Source of the DNA: Ridgeia piscesae
Taxonomy: Eukaryota; Annelida; Polychaeta; Sabellida; Siboglinidae
DNA: 64,000 bases
Assembly: GCA_025642075.2 (NCBI GenBank)
Contig: JAODUO010001059.1
Span: 47,501-111,500 of the forward strand
Direction of reading: 5' to 3'
A program made the translations under genes and the position numbers. Positions 1 to 11,812 of the stretch are shown here, piece after piece (position 1 is the first letter of the stretch; each line of letters starts with the position of its first letter). The notes under the pieces are model-generated. The model was not told where the DNA came from. It did no database searches and saw only the letters and a program-made list of their open reading frames with translations.

Positions 1-87
1 CCTCTCCCTCTCCCTCTCCCTCTGCCTCTCCCTCTCTCCCTCTCCCTCTCTCCATCTCTCCCTCTCTCCCTCTCTCTCTCTCTCTCA
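1..87. repeat. CT-rich microsatellite
   Basis: Imperfect (CCTCTC)n and (CT)n pyrimidine tract that begins at the window edge, so its true left boundary is not visible. Confidence 0.95.
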
Positions 88-318
88 GTGTGCACATCGA
101 TGACCGAGTAAATGTCCGAATCGATAAGCCAAGTGTGGGATTCGGAAGAATTCGGTCATTAATGTGGAAATGCAAAGAAGTGTGTTTCACAACTAGGCGG
201 AATGTCTGCTGAGCTATTATCCTCTCTATCCTACTCTGTGCATGCGAGATCTGGACTGACACGAAAAGAAACGGAATCATTTTTATATGTGCTGTGTTTA
301 GAAGAGGCTAAACGTTAA

Positions 319-560
319 GTGCACGACAAAATCCTGGAGTGGTGCCAATTCCGCTGGGCTGGTCAAATCACTACAATGCCAAATGAGCGTCTCCCAAAGC
401 TCATCTTCTATGCTGAATTACAGACTGGCATACACTCCCAAGGTGCTCAAAAGAAAGGCTTTTAAGACAACTTAAAATTCTCCATGAAGGACTTTGACAT
501 CGAGCCGGCTTCATGAGAGACCCATTTTCATGATAGATTAGGTTGGTGCTCGGTAATCTC
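319..560 (+). pseudogene. decayed LINE fragment, C-terminal end of ORF2
   Basis: The plus strand reads ILEWCQFRWAGQ, then NERLPKLIFYAELQTG and QGAQKKGF, followed by an in-frame TAA and further relics of the same reading (KDFDIEP). This is the tail typical of one class of non-LTR retrotransposon ORF2 proteins, where an RWAGH...RLPK...GxRSxGxxxxR block follows the reverse transcriptase. No RT domain precedes it, so this is a 5'-truncated relic carrying stops. The intact-looking relative at 8199-9745 has the same tail (RWTGHLMRMSPDRLPKQVFY), so they may be one family. Confidence 0.6.
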
Positions 561-984
561 AAAAGGAGGCACCACCTACGAGCAGCCAAAACCAAGCGGA
601 TATTGCGCAGAAGTTCAAATTGTTGTAATGTTATTGTAATAGAATATCCTGTTTCTCTGTCAGCGTTCTAATAGCATTCTACACAAAAGTTCTCTCGGTC
701 CGATTTTTGGATGTGTGTGTGTCTTCGTTCGACTGGAAAACCTAACATAGTGTTTCCAACAGCACAAAAGCAAGTGTTGCTTTGCCAGATAAACTCACCT
801 TCCATGGCGAATGCGAAGACCAACACCAACCAGAACATGACGGAAGCTTCACGCACCACGTCCATTGCTGCAGAAGTCTGTCACAACAGTGAATGTCGCT
901 AACGGAGACTACAATGTCATTGTTGTTTAGGTCACCTTAGTGATATAAATATTAGAGCACATGCAAGTTGCTTACCAACATCCC

Positions 985-2326
985 GGGTTCAATACCCGTT
1001 CATGGCAGTCATGTTGATTTTAGCTATGCTTTTAACACAATTATCCCATCAACACTTTTTGATAAGATACAGAGGCTCGGTGTTCCACAATCCATGTGTC
1101 TCTGGATCCTCGATTTTCTTTTAAACTGGCCGCAGGTTGTAAAAAATAGGTGACAACGTCTCATCATCAGTTACGTTATCTACTGGCACGCCTCAGGGCT
1201 GTGTTCTGTCACCAATGTTATATTCTCTTTCTACACATGATTGTTTATCTTGTCACGTACGTACTAAAATACTTAAATTTGCCGATGACACTACAGTGAC
1301 AGGGCTAGTACAAAATTCTGATGAATCTGAATCTCGGGATCAAGTAAACAAACTCATCAGTTGGTGCAACGATAACAATCTGGAACTTAAAGTATCTAAA
1401 ACGAAAGAAATGATTGTGGACTTTAGGAGAAAGACATTTTCTCCTCCCTCGCCTCTTGTGATCGATGGCAGGACAGTTGAAATCGTCCAACATTTCCAAT
1501 TTCTCGGTTCAACAAATCTCCAGTAATCTTAAATGGGAGCTAAATGTTGTTAACATTGTCAAAAAGGCACAACTTTTTAAGAAGGTTAAGATCGTTTGGT
1601 TTGACCACACAGGTCATGCTCAACTTTTACAGAGCTGTAATCGAGAGTGTTCTGATATTTTCTATCACAGTATGGTTTCGGTCGATTACACACAAGGAAC
1701 AGTTCAGAGTAATCAGAGGGGGGAAATGCTTCCCGAATCATCGGCAGAGACCTTCCCAGTCTTGAAATATTGTATCAACAGCGCCTGTTAGGAAGAGCCA
1801 CTCTCATCTCTCAAGATTCATCCCAACCTGCCCATGACCTGTTTGTACCTCTTCCATCTAGCCGCCGATTCAGATCCATCAAAACCAGGACCAACCGCTT
1901 TAGTACTTGCTTTTTCCTTAGCCGTTCAAGTCCTGTCAAACAGAAGTGATTTTTCTCCCACCCGCAGCAAACACATATTCCACTTTCCGATTAGTTTTTG
2001 GTGTGTGTATATTTTATCATAATTTATTATATATTATTTTATTTAATATTTTACATTTTAAGCTAATATATTTCTACTAGATCGTATCAACTATTTATCG
2101 ATGTTATAAAGAACAATTTTTTATTCGGACCTTTTTATGTTATTGTTCTTATATATTTATTTATTTTATTTAAAGTAGACGTATATTTTATCATCATCGT
2201 TTGGCGCATGTGAATGTATTATCATGTGAATGTACTAGTACGACGACCAATATCATTACACATTCCAATGTTTGTGTAACTACAATGTGAACACATAGCA
2301 ATAAAGCTATCTTATCTTATCTTATA
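985..2326 (+). mobile_element. 5'-truncated CR1/L2/Rex1-like LINE, RT palm to 3' terminus
   Basis: Broken reading frames give reverse transcriptase blocks in order. Motif A with its finger/palm context is at about 1015-1150 (DFSYAFNTIIPSTLFDKI, then SMCLWILDFLLNWPQVV). Motif B is at about 1185 (STGTPQGCVLSPMLYSL) and motif C at about 1278 (KFADDTTVTGL, catalytic DD present). Thumb and C-terminal blocks follow (WCNDNNLELKVSKTKEMIVDF; LNFYRAVIESVLIFSITVWF at about 1625-1680). The C-terminus is at about 1770-1960 (LYQQRLLGRATLISQD, LPSSRRFRSIKTRTNRF). Motif A has lost one expected residue context and there are several frameshifts. The 3' UTR ends at an AATAAA (about 2300) followed by a short TTATC repeat, the usual 3' tail of CR1/L2-group LINEs. 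Family assignment rests on motif resemblance, not on a search. Confidence 0.8.
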
Positions 2327-2385
2327 GAAAATGTGAACTTTTCTAAATGCGAAAGATGTGGGCGACTGGCGGTGGCCGGGAAAGA

Positions 2386-2785
<400 letters not shown>

Positions 2786-3590
2786 TGCCATAAGTATGTT
2801 GAACCTTCGACTGATAAGATGAACAATCAATATATAACCTGATTTGTAGCAGTTCATGAAACGCCTAGCTATCACAATCAATCAATCGGTCATTCGGCCA
2901 TGACAGCCATCGTTCTATCATTCGATCATGTTCTCATACATATTATGATGATGTAAATGGATGGCGCTGATGAGTATCGCAATTGGCATAAAGGTATCTA
3001 TTTGATGATCGAACTGTTTAATAGATTTGAGATAGATCATAAGTAACGACCGCTAGACCAGGGCTACAACATAAATTATGCAGCCTTGATTATCAGCTTT
3101 TTCGCGATGATGGTTTGAACGACTTTTTGTGGCAGACAAAATGGCCATACTTGTCAAATACAAGTAGCCATGCATAGCGTTACCATTGCACTCCCGTGCC
3201 TGTCTTCATGATGTCGCAGCTCGAGATAGGTCACAATAGAACACGTCCTAAAGTCAAAACAACAGAATTAACCAGCAGTCGGACCGACCCGGCAGCTATG
3301 CAGACATTGTGTTCCACACCGCGTTGAAATGACGGGAAGGTCCGCGGAACAACGCAAGCTGAAACTGTGGCTGCAGAACGCGAGAAACTTAAGCGAGGCG
3401 AACTGAAGCGAAGTGAAGCGGCAGCGCAATACGGTTCTGCACGCAATGCGCCTGACATATCGGATAACGCTTCAGCGAGACTAGACAGGCTGGCGTCTGA
3501 CGCCGAGTGTGAAATAAAGAGGAAGGCGATTGCCAAACGATCCACGACGGCGCAGGACGAGTGATATTCAGAGCAGTCAAAGTGAATTCG
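2786..3590. other. interval without recognised gene
   Basis: The first part (2786-3225) shows no coding signal. From about 3300 to 3565 the plus strand reads a charged stretch (REKLKRGELKRSEAAAQY, then NASARLDRLASDAECEIKRK). It may be part of the LINE that starts next to it, but I do not recognise it. Confidence 0.5.
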
Positions 3591-4137
3591 CGCGCCACGG
3601 ATCACTTTACCAGCCAGTTCAGCAACTCATCCGTAGAACAGCTGCCTGTCTGTATCACAAACGAAAAGGTTAAGCGAACAGTTGGCAAATTGAACAGCGG
3701 CCGAGACAGCGTGCACTATGACATATCGGTGATGTTTTCAAATGCGCGGCTGACCTGCTAGTACACACGACTACCAGCATCTACGACGATGCGTTGAAAG
3801 ACCGTGAATTGTACAACCCAGGCATGTTCGTGCTAATATAGAAACCGGGCAAACGGGTTGAACCTTGGCGACTTTACGTCCACTTTAAGTACTCATCGCC
3901 GTCACAATCGGGATTCCGCATCACTGCGGACGTCGTCTTCGGGTATGACTGGCAATGTGCGAAAACGCAGCGCATGTCGATTGAGTTCCTCGGCATCAAC
4001 CTTGAGTCTGGCTTCGACACCATACGTTGCGACAAGCCGTTTGACACCCTACAAACGTTCCTCGGAATTGCGAATGATTCCTTACTACGCACTGTTCTGT
4101 CGCTCGAGCCATGTCTATCAACCATTTTGCGAAAGAC
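3590..4137 (+). pseudogene. LINE A, N-terminal half of reverse transcriptase (broken)
   Basis: With one frameshift near 3735 and an in-frame stop near 3840, the plus strand reads ITNEKVKRTVGKLNSGRDS, then CAADLLVHTTTSIYDDALKD, then LYNPGMFVLI-stop-KPGKRVEPW. This is the start of a non-LTR reverse transcriptase (LNxGKxxGxD block, then a KPGK block). It continues with SPSQSGFR, ADVVFGYDWQCAKTQR and a motif A equivalent, EFLGINLESGFDTIR, where the expected aspartates are present but the context has changed. The sequence then leaves this family abruptly at about 4137, where another LINE begins. The C-terminus of the same family reappears at about 5538, so LINE A is interrupted and lacks RT motifs B to E. 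Confidence 0.65.
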
Positions 4138-5537
4138 AGACAGGACATTAAGCAAAGGAGAAGACGTTGTTGTTTGTCTTCCGGGGGCTAGGATAGAGCA
4201 TGTGACTGAACGGGTAGAGAACGTATTGGGGCATGGCCAAGGGGGGTCTATATTAGTACATGTAGGGACGAACAATGCAGACAGGGATGGAACAACCAGG
4301 ATAGTAAAGAGATACAGAGAGTTGGTAGAGACACTGAAGAAGACGAGAGTTGAACAGTGATGAGGGGAAGGGGAACAACATTTAGAAATTGCAAGAGGAT
4401 GGCAATTAACGGACTATTAGAGCAGATGTGTGAAGAAGAAGGAGTTGGATTTGTAGATTTGTGGGGATATTTTGTTGGTAAAGAAGACATGTTTATGAGA
4501 GATGGCCTCCATCTAAGCGGAAAGGGCGCAGCAGTGTTCTCCGAGAACCTTCTTCGATCGATGAATAATGGAACAGGTTGCAACTTTTTAAACTAGTTTC
4601 GCAGGGGGGATACACAGAGAAGCCAAATACTAGAGGCATGGATAAAGATAGCAAAAAGACATCAGCAAAGAACAGCCTGGAAAGCCCTACGGAATTTGGT
4701 TATAAATGTGTTTGTTTAAATGCAAGGAGCATAGTAAACAAAAGAAATGAACTAAACATTATGGTAGAAGATATTGACCCTCACATAATAGGTATAACTG
4801 AATCTTGGGCCACACCCGATATATCAGATGCCGAATGAGGAATGACAGGGTATGTAATGTTTAGGAAAGATAGATTAGGAAGAAGGGGAGGCGGAGTTAT
4901 TTTATATATTAAAGAATCCATCCAAGCTTATGAAATCAACTTAGAAAAAGAAGCAGAATGTGAAGAAGCTGTCTGGTGTAACATAGTTACAGGAAACTCA
5001 ACATTAACTGTTGGGTTAGTGTATCGGAGTCCAAACATAAGCATGGAAGAGAATGAAAAAATACATAACGCTATCAAAGAAGTGAGTAAACGGGACTGTA
5101 TTATTATGGGGGATTTTAACCATGGGCATATACAGTGGACATCTCTACAGAGTACCGGGAGAGAGGATCAAGAGTTTTTAAATTTAGTACAAGATAGTTT
5201 CCTTTCTCAACATGTGTTAGAAGCAACCAGGGGCAAGAACGTGTTAGACATAGTATTGAGCTCACAGAAGGAATTTGTTGATAATGTCAAGATATGTGAG
5301 CCACTGGGGTGTAGTGATCACAACCAGATACATTTTATCATCAAAGTAAAGGGAGAACGGAATAGAAAAATAAGGTACAGGAACAAATTTCACAAAGGAA
5401 GATATAAGGACATGAGGGAATATTTAGCAAAAATAGACTGGAATAACACACTGAAGAATAAGACAGCAACAGAATGCTGGAATATTTTAAAGAGTGAATT
5501 TTCATTTTCACAAAGAACAGTAAACGAATGGAACAGA
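4138..5537 (+). mobile_element. LINE B: CR1-like element inserted in LINE A
   Basis: The segment has a truncated ORF1 with an SGNH-esterase domain (4138-4594), an ORF2 with an apurinic-type endonuclease (4600-5490), and only a few residues of the ORF2 C-terminus (FSQRTVNEWNRLS, about 5500-5540). The reverse transcriptase between endonuclease and tail is absent. Coding strand and order agree with an autonomous CR1-group LINE that has lost its 5' end and its RT. It is embedded between two parts of LINE A in the same orientation. Confidence 0.65.
4150..4596 (+). pseudogene. CR1-type ORF1 fragment with SGNH-esterase motifs
   Basis: The frame reads VVVCLPGARIEHVTERVENV, then the block III-like SILVHVGTNNADRDG and RIVKRYRELVETLKKTRVEQ. 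It then breaks by a small deletion/frameshift at about 4357 and resumes as MRGRGTTFRNCKRMAINGLL, GVGFVDLWGYF and DGLHLSGKGAAVFSENLLRS, ending at a TAG. The DGLHL block supplies the Asp and His of an SGNH hydrolase, and GTNN matches block III. The block I GDS serine segment is missing because the element is 5'-truncated. SGNH-type ORF1 proteins are known in CR1-group LINEs, where they are thought to act with the retrotransposition RNP. The copy is not functional. Confidence 0.7.
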
Positions 5538-5540
5538 TTA
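4635..5540 (+). pseudogene. LINE B ORF2: endonuclease domain, RT deleted
   Basis: From the Met at 4638 the frame reads YKCVCLNARSIVNKRNELNI and HIIGITESWATPDISDAE, then a TGA at 4836. It continues in the same frame with GYVMFRKDRLGRRGGGVILY, VGLVYRSPN, CIIMGDFNHGHIQW and PLGCSDHNQIHFII. These are the core blocks of an APE-type LINE endonuclease: N of LNARS, E of ITES, D/N of GDFN, and SDH near the end. After NNTLKNKTATECWNILKSEF it jumps to FSQRTVNEWNRLS, which in intact relatives lies at the far C-terminus after the RT. One nonsense codon and one large internal deletion make it inactive. Confidence 0.75.
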
Positions 5541-5972
5541 TCCTGGCCAACGTCGCATACCGCAAGCTGTGGACACTGCGTGTCAGGAGATCACTGGTCT
5601 CGCTACATCCGCGGCTATGATATTACGCATCCTTTGTCGTGCCAGTATTGATGTATAACGTAGGTATGAGGACTTACGTTAGCAGAACTACAGCGCCTGG
5701 AAAGGATACCAGCATTGTCATCTATGCCAAATCATCGGCATCTATTAGCCACATCGCATATCGAACGAGGCACTGTACATGCGGTGCCGATGCTGCCCCA
5801 CAAGCAAAACCGTCGTAACAGCAAGATGGAACCTGTTCGAGCACGTCTTCACATGACGTCAGACGCAGCTACGCAGAGAGCGACAGATAACTACATCGAC
5901 GTAGGGGTCACGACGTGCAAGGGCCGACCGCGGACATCTCTGTCAACGGCGCTGAACGCTGACCAGCATTTA
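5538..5972 (+). pseudogene. LINE A, C-terminal end of ORF2 (broken)
   Basis: Frameshifted plus-strand readings include ILANVAYRKLW, RRSLVSL, then YYASFVVPVLMYNVG, LTLAELQRLERI, PHRISNEALYMRC, TARWNLFEHVF, and NYIDVGVTTCKGRPRTSLST with ALNADQHLT. These blocks are ordered as in the post-RT region of one non-LTR ORF2 family and match the RT fragment at 3590-4137 in style. It stops abruptly at about 5972, where a third LINE begins. At least four frameshifts or stops. Confidence 0.6.
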
Positions 5973-7862
5973 ACAGTAACTTAAAAAACACGTGGAAAAT
6001 ATTAAAGGGTATTATTGGAAAGAAAGAAGAAGTTACAACTATAGACCAGTTACTAATTGAAGACAAATTAACAAAAAACAAGCAACACATACTGACATAG
6101 CAGATAAATGTAATGAATATTTTACGAATATAGGTCCACAGTTGGCTGAGGAGATACCATTTGTACAAGGGAGTCCTAATCAGTATCTTAAAGAAGTGTC
6201 AAGAAATTCAATGTTTCTACTGCCAGCCACACCAGGTGAGATGAGAGGAATCATAAATAATTAAAAAAATTCTAGTCCTGGATGGGATGGAATAACACCT
6301 TTCACTCTTAAGCAGGCCTTCTCCAACTTACTTGACCCACCATGTCATATTGTAAATTTATCATTTGATCAAGGATGTGTTACAGATCAACTAAAAATAC
6401 AATGACCTTCAGTAAAAAATACAATGACCTTCAGTAATATGAAAAGTATAAGAGAGAGAAAAAATGACATTTATGATAGACGACATAAACATTGACACTG
6501 TAAACAAGATAAATAATTGGGTTTAATTATAAATAACACATTGAATTGGAGTGCTCACATTAAATATATAATAAATGTAATAAAATATCTAAGAATATTG
6601 GCATTATGAAAAAGGTGATGAACAAATTTGAAAAAATAGTATTGCTAAATCTATATTATATGCTTATCTACCCGTATATTACTTACTGTAATACTATTTG
6701 GGGAAGGGCCCCGAATGTATATCTAGATAAAACATATATATTGCAAAAACAAATTGTGCGCATAATTAGTCATGTAGGATTCTTTGACCACACAGAGCCT
6801 TTATTTTCAACATTGCAGATAATGAATATCTATCAGATAAAGAAACATATGTGCTGCATATTAATCTACATGCATAATAAGGCTATGTTACCTACCTTAT
6901 TTAATGACGTGTTTGTATTGTCACACATGACACATAAATATAGCACAAGGCAGAAATTCGCATATAAAATACCGTTCTCCAGAACAAAGTGAAGACAATT
7001 ATCGTTGGCATATGTCGGACCAAAAATATGGAACACCCTTATCTTTGACAACAGTCTTCAATATTCTGCCACTTTACAGATCTTTAAAAAGTGTCAAATA
7101 TCTGCATCTGAAAAATCAGTAATATGCTGTTTCTGTTCTGAATGGACTGTTATTAAACGCTGCTTTTCTATAATTATATTAAACATTTATTTAAATACAA
7201 CGTTTCTTATCTTAAATGTCCGATTTAATATTTAGTTTACCACATTATCATAGGCACATAGCGATTTACGTAGTGCAGATAATCGACACGATGCTAGGCT
7301 GTATGTGTCTTTTACGGGATTTGCGTTTTACATTGCTGTACGTTGTGGTTTCGATAAGCACTTATATCTGACAAGTTGTCTAAATGCCCATAATCATAGC
7401 ACATGTATACGTTTGGCCCAAACAGGTCGTATTGCGCGAAAACTGGCACTCTTCATTATTAGTCAAGATCGCCAAACACAAGTACTTGCCGCTATTGCCA
7501 TGGCAACCACCATAATAATCGATTAAAATTCATGATTTCCGTGATCATTGTCACCTGCAAAATGTTCCACTGCTTCTGCTTGTAATAATCCTTCGGACAA
7601 TATAACTGAAATACGCTATTTCGGGACAGTTCGATTATTACGACCAAAACAAAACAAAGTCCTATATGTTAACATGGAGTATATGGACCTCCTGCCCCCA
7701 ACTGCCCCCAGCCTCGTTTTCGCGCGCGAGACTTGCACGCCCTATTCCAATTATTACATTATAAAATGTATTTAGACATGTAATTATTACTTCACTGTTG
7801 CTGATTATTATATGTACACCACATTATGTAACAATAAAGCTATTATTGTTATCATTATTAGT
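5973..7862 (+). mobile_element. LINE C: third non-LTR fragment with 3' terminus
   Basis: The plus strand reads NTWKILKGIIGKKEEVTTI and LLIEDKLTKNKQ, then after a frameshift CNEYFTNIGPQLAEEIP, FLLPATPGEMRGIINN-stop-KNSSPGWDGITPF and HIVNLSFDQGCVTDQLKIQ. This is the pre-RT and first RT block of another non-LTR family. The catalytic core is missing between about 6410 and 6515. The thumb and C-terminus follow at 6520-7090: GLIINNTLNWSAHIKYI, LIYPYITYCNTIWGRAPNVY, KQIVRIISHVGFFDHTEPLF, AYVGPKIWNTLIF. A long 3' UTR ends with AATAAAGC and a (TTAT)-rich tail at 7831-7862. Confidence 0.7.
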
Positions 7863-8195
7863 ATTTGTTTAACTGCAGTGCCTATTTGTATGTATATCGA
7901 TTGTGTGCACAATTGTGATTTTACATCCCATTTAAATACAGAATTATTGTAAAAAGAAGTCAGGAAGTTTGTAACTTGATTCAAGGCATCAACGAAGAAG
8001 ACGAAGACGATGTAAGCGAAGACCAGAGAAACATTTTGTACATGGAAAAGCGGATGTGTGTGCTTAGGTTAGCAGTAGCCAGGTAAATGTTCCAGTGGAC
8101 ACGCGACAGGAAGACTCGATTTGGCGAAATAAATGTCTATAATGACGGGGTCAATCATCATCATGTTGTCGGTCGCGATGTGACAAATATTGATT
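7863..8195. other. interval without recognised gene
   Basis: This lies between the 3' ends of two convergent LINEs (LINE C on plus, LINE D on minus), so it probably contains the LINE D 3' UTR. No coding signal or RNA gene was recognised. Confidence 0.4.
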
Positions 8196-8198
8196 CTA

Positions 8199-9745
8199 CC
8201 ACTTGACTATTGCTCTCCATTTATCTCTTTGCTGTGAGAGTGATGTCCATGAGTCGGTCTTTATGTCTGTCAGCTTCAGGTTTCTCTTCATGGTATCCTT
8301 GAACCGGAGACGAGGGCGCCCTCTCTTTCTGTGACCAGAAGACAGTTGAGAGTAGAAAACCTGTTTTGGTAGCCTGTCTGGTGACATCCTCATAAGGTGT
8401 CCAGTCCACCGGAGATTCTTTCTGATCAGAAGATCTTCCATAGATGGCAGCCGTTTTAGTATTTCCTTTGTTTGTCACTTTGTCCATCCAGGTTATCCTC
8501 ATGATCGAACGCAGATGTCGCATCATGAAGGCATGCAGCTTTTTCACCTGTCGTCTGTACATCGTCCAGGCGTTCTCTCTGTATATGAGGGTGGACAACA
8601 CGATTACACGGTATTTCTTGCCTTGGTGGTTGTTCCAGAGTCTCTGGCGTAGTCGGCCGAAAGATGCACTAAATGTGGCCATCATCCTCTGTATTTCATC
8701 TTCAATGCATCCATTACTTGATATAGTGCTTCCGAAGTAGGTGAATACCAGAACAGAGTTCAGCTTGTTTCCATCAACCATGATATCCTCATCTCGGGTT
8801 CTTGTAGAGTTGGGTTGGTACAGCACCTCGGTCTTCTTGGTGTTAATCTCCAGGCCGATCTTCTTTGACACATCGGAGAAAGCATCCACTATTTTCTGCA
8901 TCTCTTCAGCAGAGTGTGTAACCAGTGCATTGTCATGTGCGAATAACAGCTATCTCATCAGTATCCGAGTAGTCTTGGTCTTCGCCATGAAGTGTGCGAC
9001 GTGGAATAGGTCAGCGCTCTGTCTGGACTGTATGTATACCCCATTCCCCATGTCTCGGAAAGCTTCGTCGAGCATTGCTGATAGGAAGATGGAGAAGAGG
9101 GTGGCGGCCAGTACACAACCTTGCTTGACCCCATTTGTAACACTGAACGATTCCGAGACTTCCCCTCCAACACTAACATTCGCCATCATTCCGGTATGTA
9201 GAGCCTCGATCATTGTTGTGAACTTCTTTGGGCATCCATACTTCCTCGGTAGCTGCCATAGCCCGGTCCTCCCAACTGTATCGAACACCTTACTGAAGAC
9301 GACATATACCATGTACTGTGGTCGGTACTGCTCAATGCATATTTTTTGTAGCTGTCGGAGACAAAATATCATATCCACGGTGCTCCGGTTATCTCTGAAG
9401 CCACATTGTGTCTCCGGAACTACCTCTGGTGTTATGTGGGTAGATAGTCTGGCGAACATCTTGCCTGCTATGGCAAAAGAGAGATTCCTCTATAGTTCCC
9501 ACAGTCTGTTCGATTACCTTTCTTGCAGATGATTACAATGCTGGCATCCTTCCATGCTTGTGGTACAGAACCCATCTCCCAGGCATTGGTGATTAGTTGG
9601 TCCAGTCTGCTGAACAGATTGCCTCCTCCGTGCTTCCATACTTCAGCAGGAATTCCATCTCCCCCAGGTGCTTTGCCATCTTTCAGGCCGGCGATTGCTC
9701 TAGCCATCTCACATTTCATGCCAGCAAAAATGATGAAGTGCCGCT
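8199..9745 (-). mobile_element. LINE D: reverse transcriptase ORF2 relic
   Basis: This is the best-preserved LINE coding region. Reading from 9719 downward: [68 protein letters not shown] (finger), motif A as VYVVFSKVFDTVGR, motif B as VTNGVKQGCVLAATLFSIF, and motif C as LLFAHDNALVTHS. Then come INTKKTEVLYQP, VFTYFGSTISSNG, TLIYRENAWTMYRRQVKKL, and after a frameshift LRWTGHLMRMSPDRLPKQVF and RPRLRFKDTMKRNLK. The catalytic aspartates are damaged: motif A has V in place of the first D, and motif C reads FAHD instead of FADD. A TAG lies just before motif C and several frames change. It is 5'-truncated at about 9745, before the RT. Confidence 0.85.
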
Positions 9746-10357
9746 AGCCTTTGCAAGTTACTAGCGGCTTTCTCTCGGGGAGCAAATAGAGGTCTCACAC
9801 CGACAAGAACATGTCAAGACAGGCGCAAACTATTTGTCCCTGCAGTGGCTGGTCGAGAGATGTTGAGAGTTCCATACATCAACCGCCCTTGATGCTGCCA
9901 CAGTTACATGGTTTTCTGGTTAGGGTTTGATTCCTTAGCCTTTTGTTCTGTCAAGAATCTATACCACAAGGCAGTGGTTTACAACTCTGCATGACAGGCG
10001 CGTCAAACTCCCTGAGGTATTGAAATACCTGAGGTACTGCAATGCACGCATACCTGCATACGGAGTCAATACGTTTAAACAAACCACAGAGTGACAGTGA
10101 TATCCGATTTTCGTTTCCTATTTCACACTCTCCGCAGTATATTTGTTGTGCCCTTGTTAATAACTTCATTTGCAGGATGCAGGTAATGATAATTTATTAT
10201 ATACACTGGCGTGTTTTCGGGACGACAGTATACGACCCATCACGAGGGTGGAGAGGCTCACCAGACCCGCTGGAGGACAGATCCAGTCGTGTAGAGGTGT
10301 TCCATGCTACAGCAAGCATCAGTGAGAAGCATTGCCGCGAGAACGGCGCTTTCGGTT

Positions 10358-10423
10358 GATGCGTGGGACACTGCCTGCTGACATGGGACACTGCCTGCTG
10401 ACATGGGACACTGCCTGCTGACG
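10358..10423. repeat. short tandem repeat, 20-bp unit x3
   Basis: Three adjacent copies of a 20-bp unit (CATGGGACACTGCCTGCTGA). The first copy starts CGTGGG instead of CATGGG. Confidence 0.9.
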
Positions 10424-11715
10424 AGGAAGGACTGATTCTAATGATGATCCTATCTTGAGGAACTATTACAACAAATTATTTCGAAGTGTACTGTTTTATG
10501 ATAGTCCGGTTCAGTGCGTACGCGTAATATGTATGGGCTGTGTACTATGTCATCGGGACACGAAAAGTCGCGTTGTACATCATCCGTTCTCGCCGGTTTG
10601 AAGCACAAGTAACCCACCCGAGATGGGGCTAATATTCACTTGGTTTTAGTTTATTATTGCAAAACAAACAATGTGTCTGTCAAGAAACTAGACCCTATAT
10701 ATTGATGACATCACTGACACAGAAGTAGGGTCAAGCTGGAAATGAGGTCTAACTGTATTGAACCAGAAAGAGACTATGGCTATGCCATGGCTATGTTCAT
10801 TAAAATGTTCAATTGTTCACCCTTGTTGAGGCTTATAAAATGCATAGCCCTCCATAACATTCCATCCACTCATTTTCTGTCTGTTCTACCAGATCCATCG
10901 TATGCGTCTAAAATGACTCTATGAAAAATGTTGTTTTCGACACTCGTCTCGTACTGTTGTGCGTAGCAAGATGCTTATCCGATTAGCGACCTTTACGAAG
11001 TAGGGAATGAACCAAACGGCGGCGCCATCTGTTGACTTACATTCAAATTAGCCTCGATTACCCATTATCCGCGCAGTGGCGCCACGATGGAATCAAACGC
11101 GCGCACAGATGTCGCTCCATCTCGGACGTCTCGGAGCAGACAACCAATCAACTCTACATTCTGTTATGAGTACACTTGTCTGAGCGTATAAAATTTAATA
11201 ACTCTCCAAAGAGGAATCAAGCAAAAATTCGCAAAACTTTTATTTCTGTTTATTTTATTTCTAGTTATTCATCTGGACATGCGTGGTTTTCTTTCTTGTA
11301 ACAGCTAGATACAAGACTGAGAGTTAATAAGTGGATTAAGCTACTAATTAGGCCTAAACGACTTGGACCCTATCTCGCTGTGCGAAGAATTATGGTTGAT
11401 AATAAAATCTTCATTGTTGATAGTCTCAGACATCTTCACAGTTCCTTTCCCACTCACACAAGATAATTAAATAAGCATCAAAATAAAATAAACTTGCATC
11501 TACAGAAAATGTAGTTTCGAAGATACAGCTTTATTAAAATCTGCAGATACTACTGCCACTGGCCTGCCACAGGTAGAATGCCAATGACTGCTTTTTAGGC
11601 AGGCCACTGGTCATCAGGGTATGGTAGTGGGGCAGTCTGCAAACATACAGGCACTGTCATGGTTCCAAACACCTAGCCTTCAGTGAGGCAATAATATTGT
11701 CTCCCAACTTGTCCA

Positions 11716-11812
11716 AGTAAAATGTGGTCATGTAGGTTTTTGGGGAAGCCCAGCGGTGCCGTTTGAAACATTCAATCAAATACGAATTTCTTGTGTACTA
11801 CCTATCTATCAT
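11716..11812. repeat. dispersed repeat R2, copy 1
   Basis: The segment around TTTTTGGGGAAGCCCAGCGG, with GAAACATTCAATCAAATACG and a CTACCTAT end, is clearly related to 46920-47008 in the same orientation. The copies share a graded match of about 90 bp with small indels. The family is not identified. Confidence 0.65.

Noticed and set aside
8741..9532. 263-codon plus-strand frame
   Set aside because: It is antisense to LINE D, whose reverse transcriptase motifs are on the minus strand.
10920..11470. Possible LTR-element remnant (TGGCGCCACGATGG like a primer binding site; a short RPKRLGPYLAVRRI reading)
   Set aside because: No paired LTR, polypurine tract or other pol motif was found.
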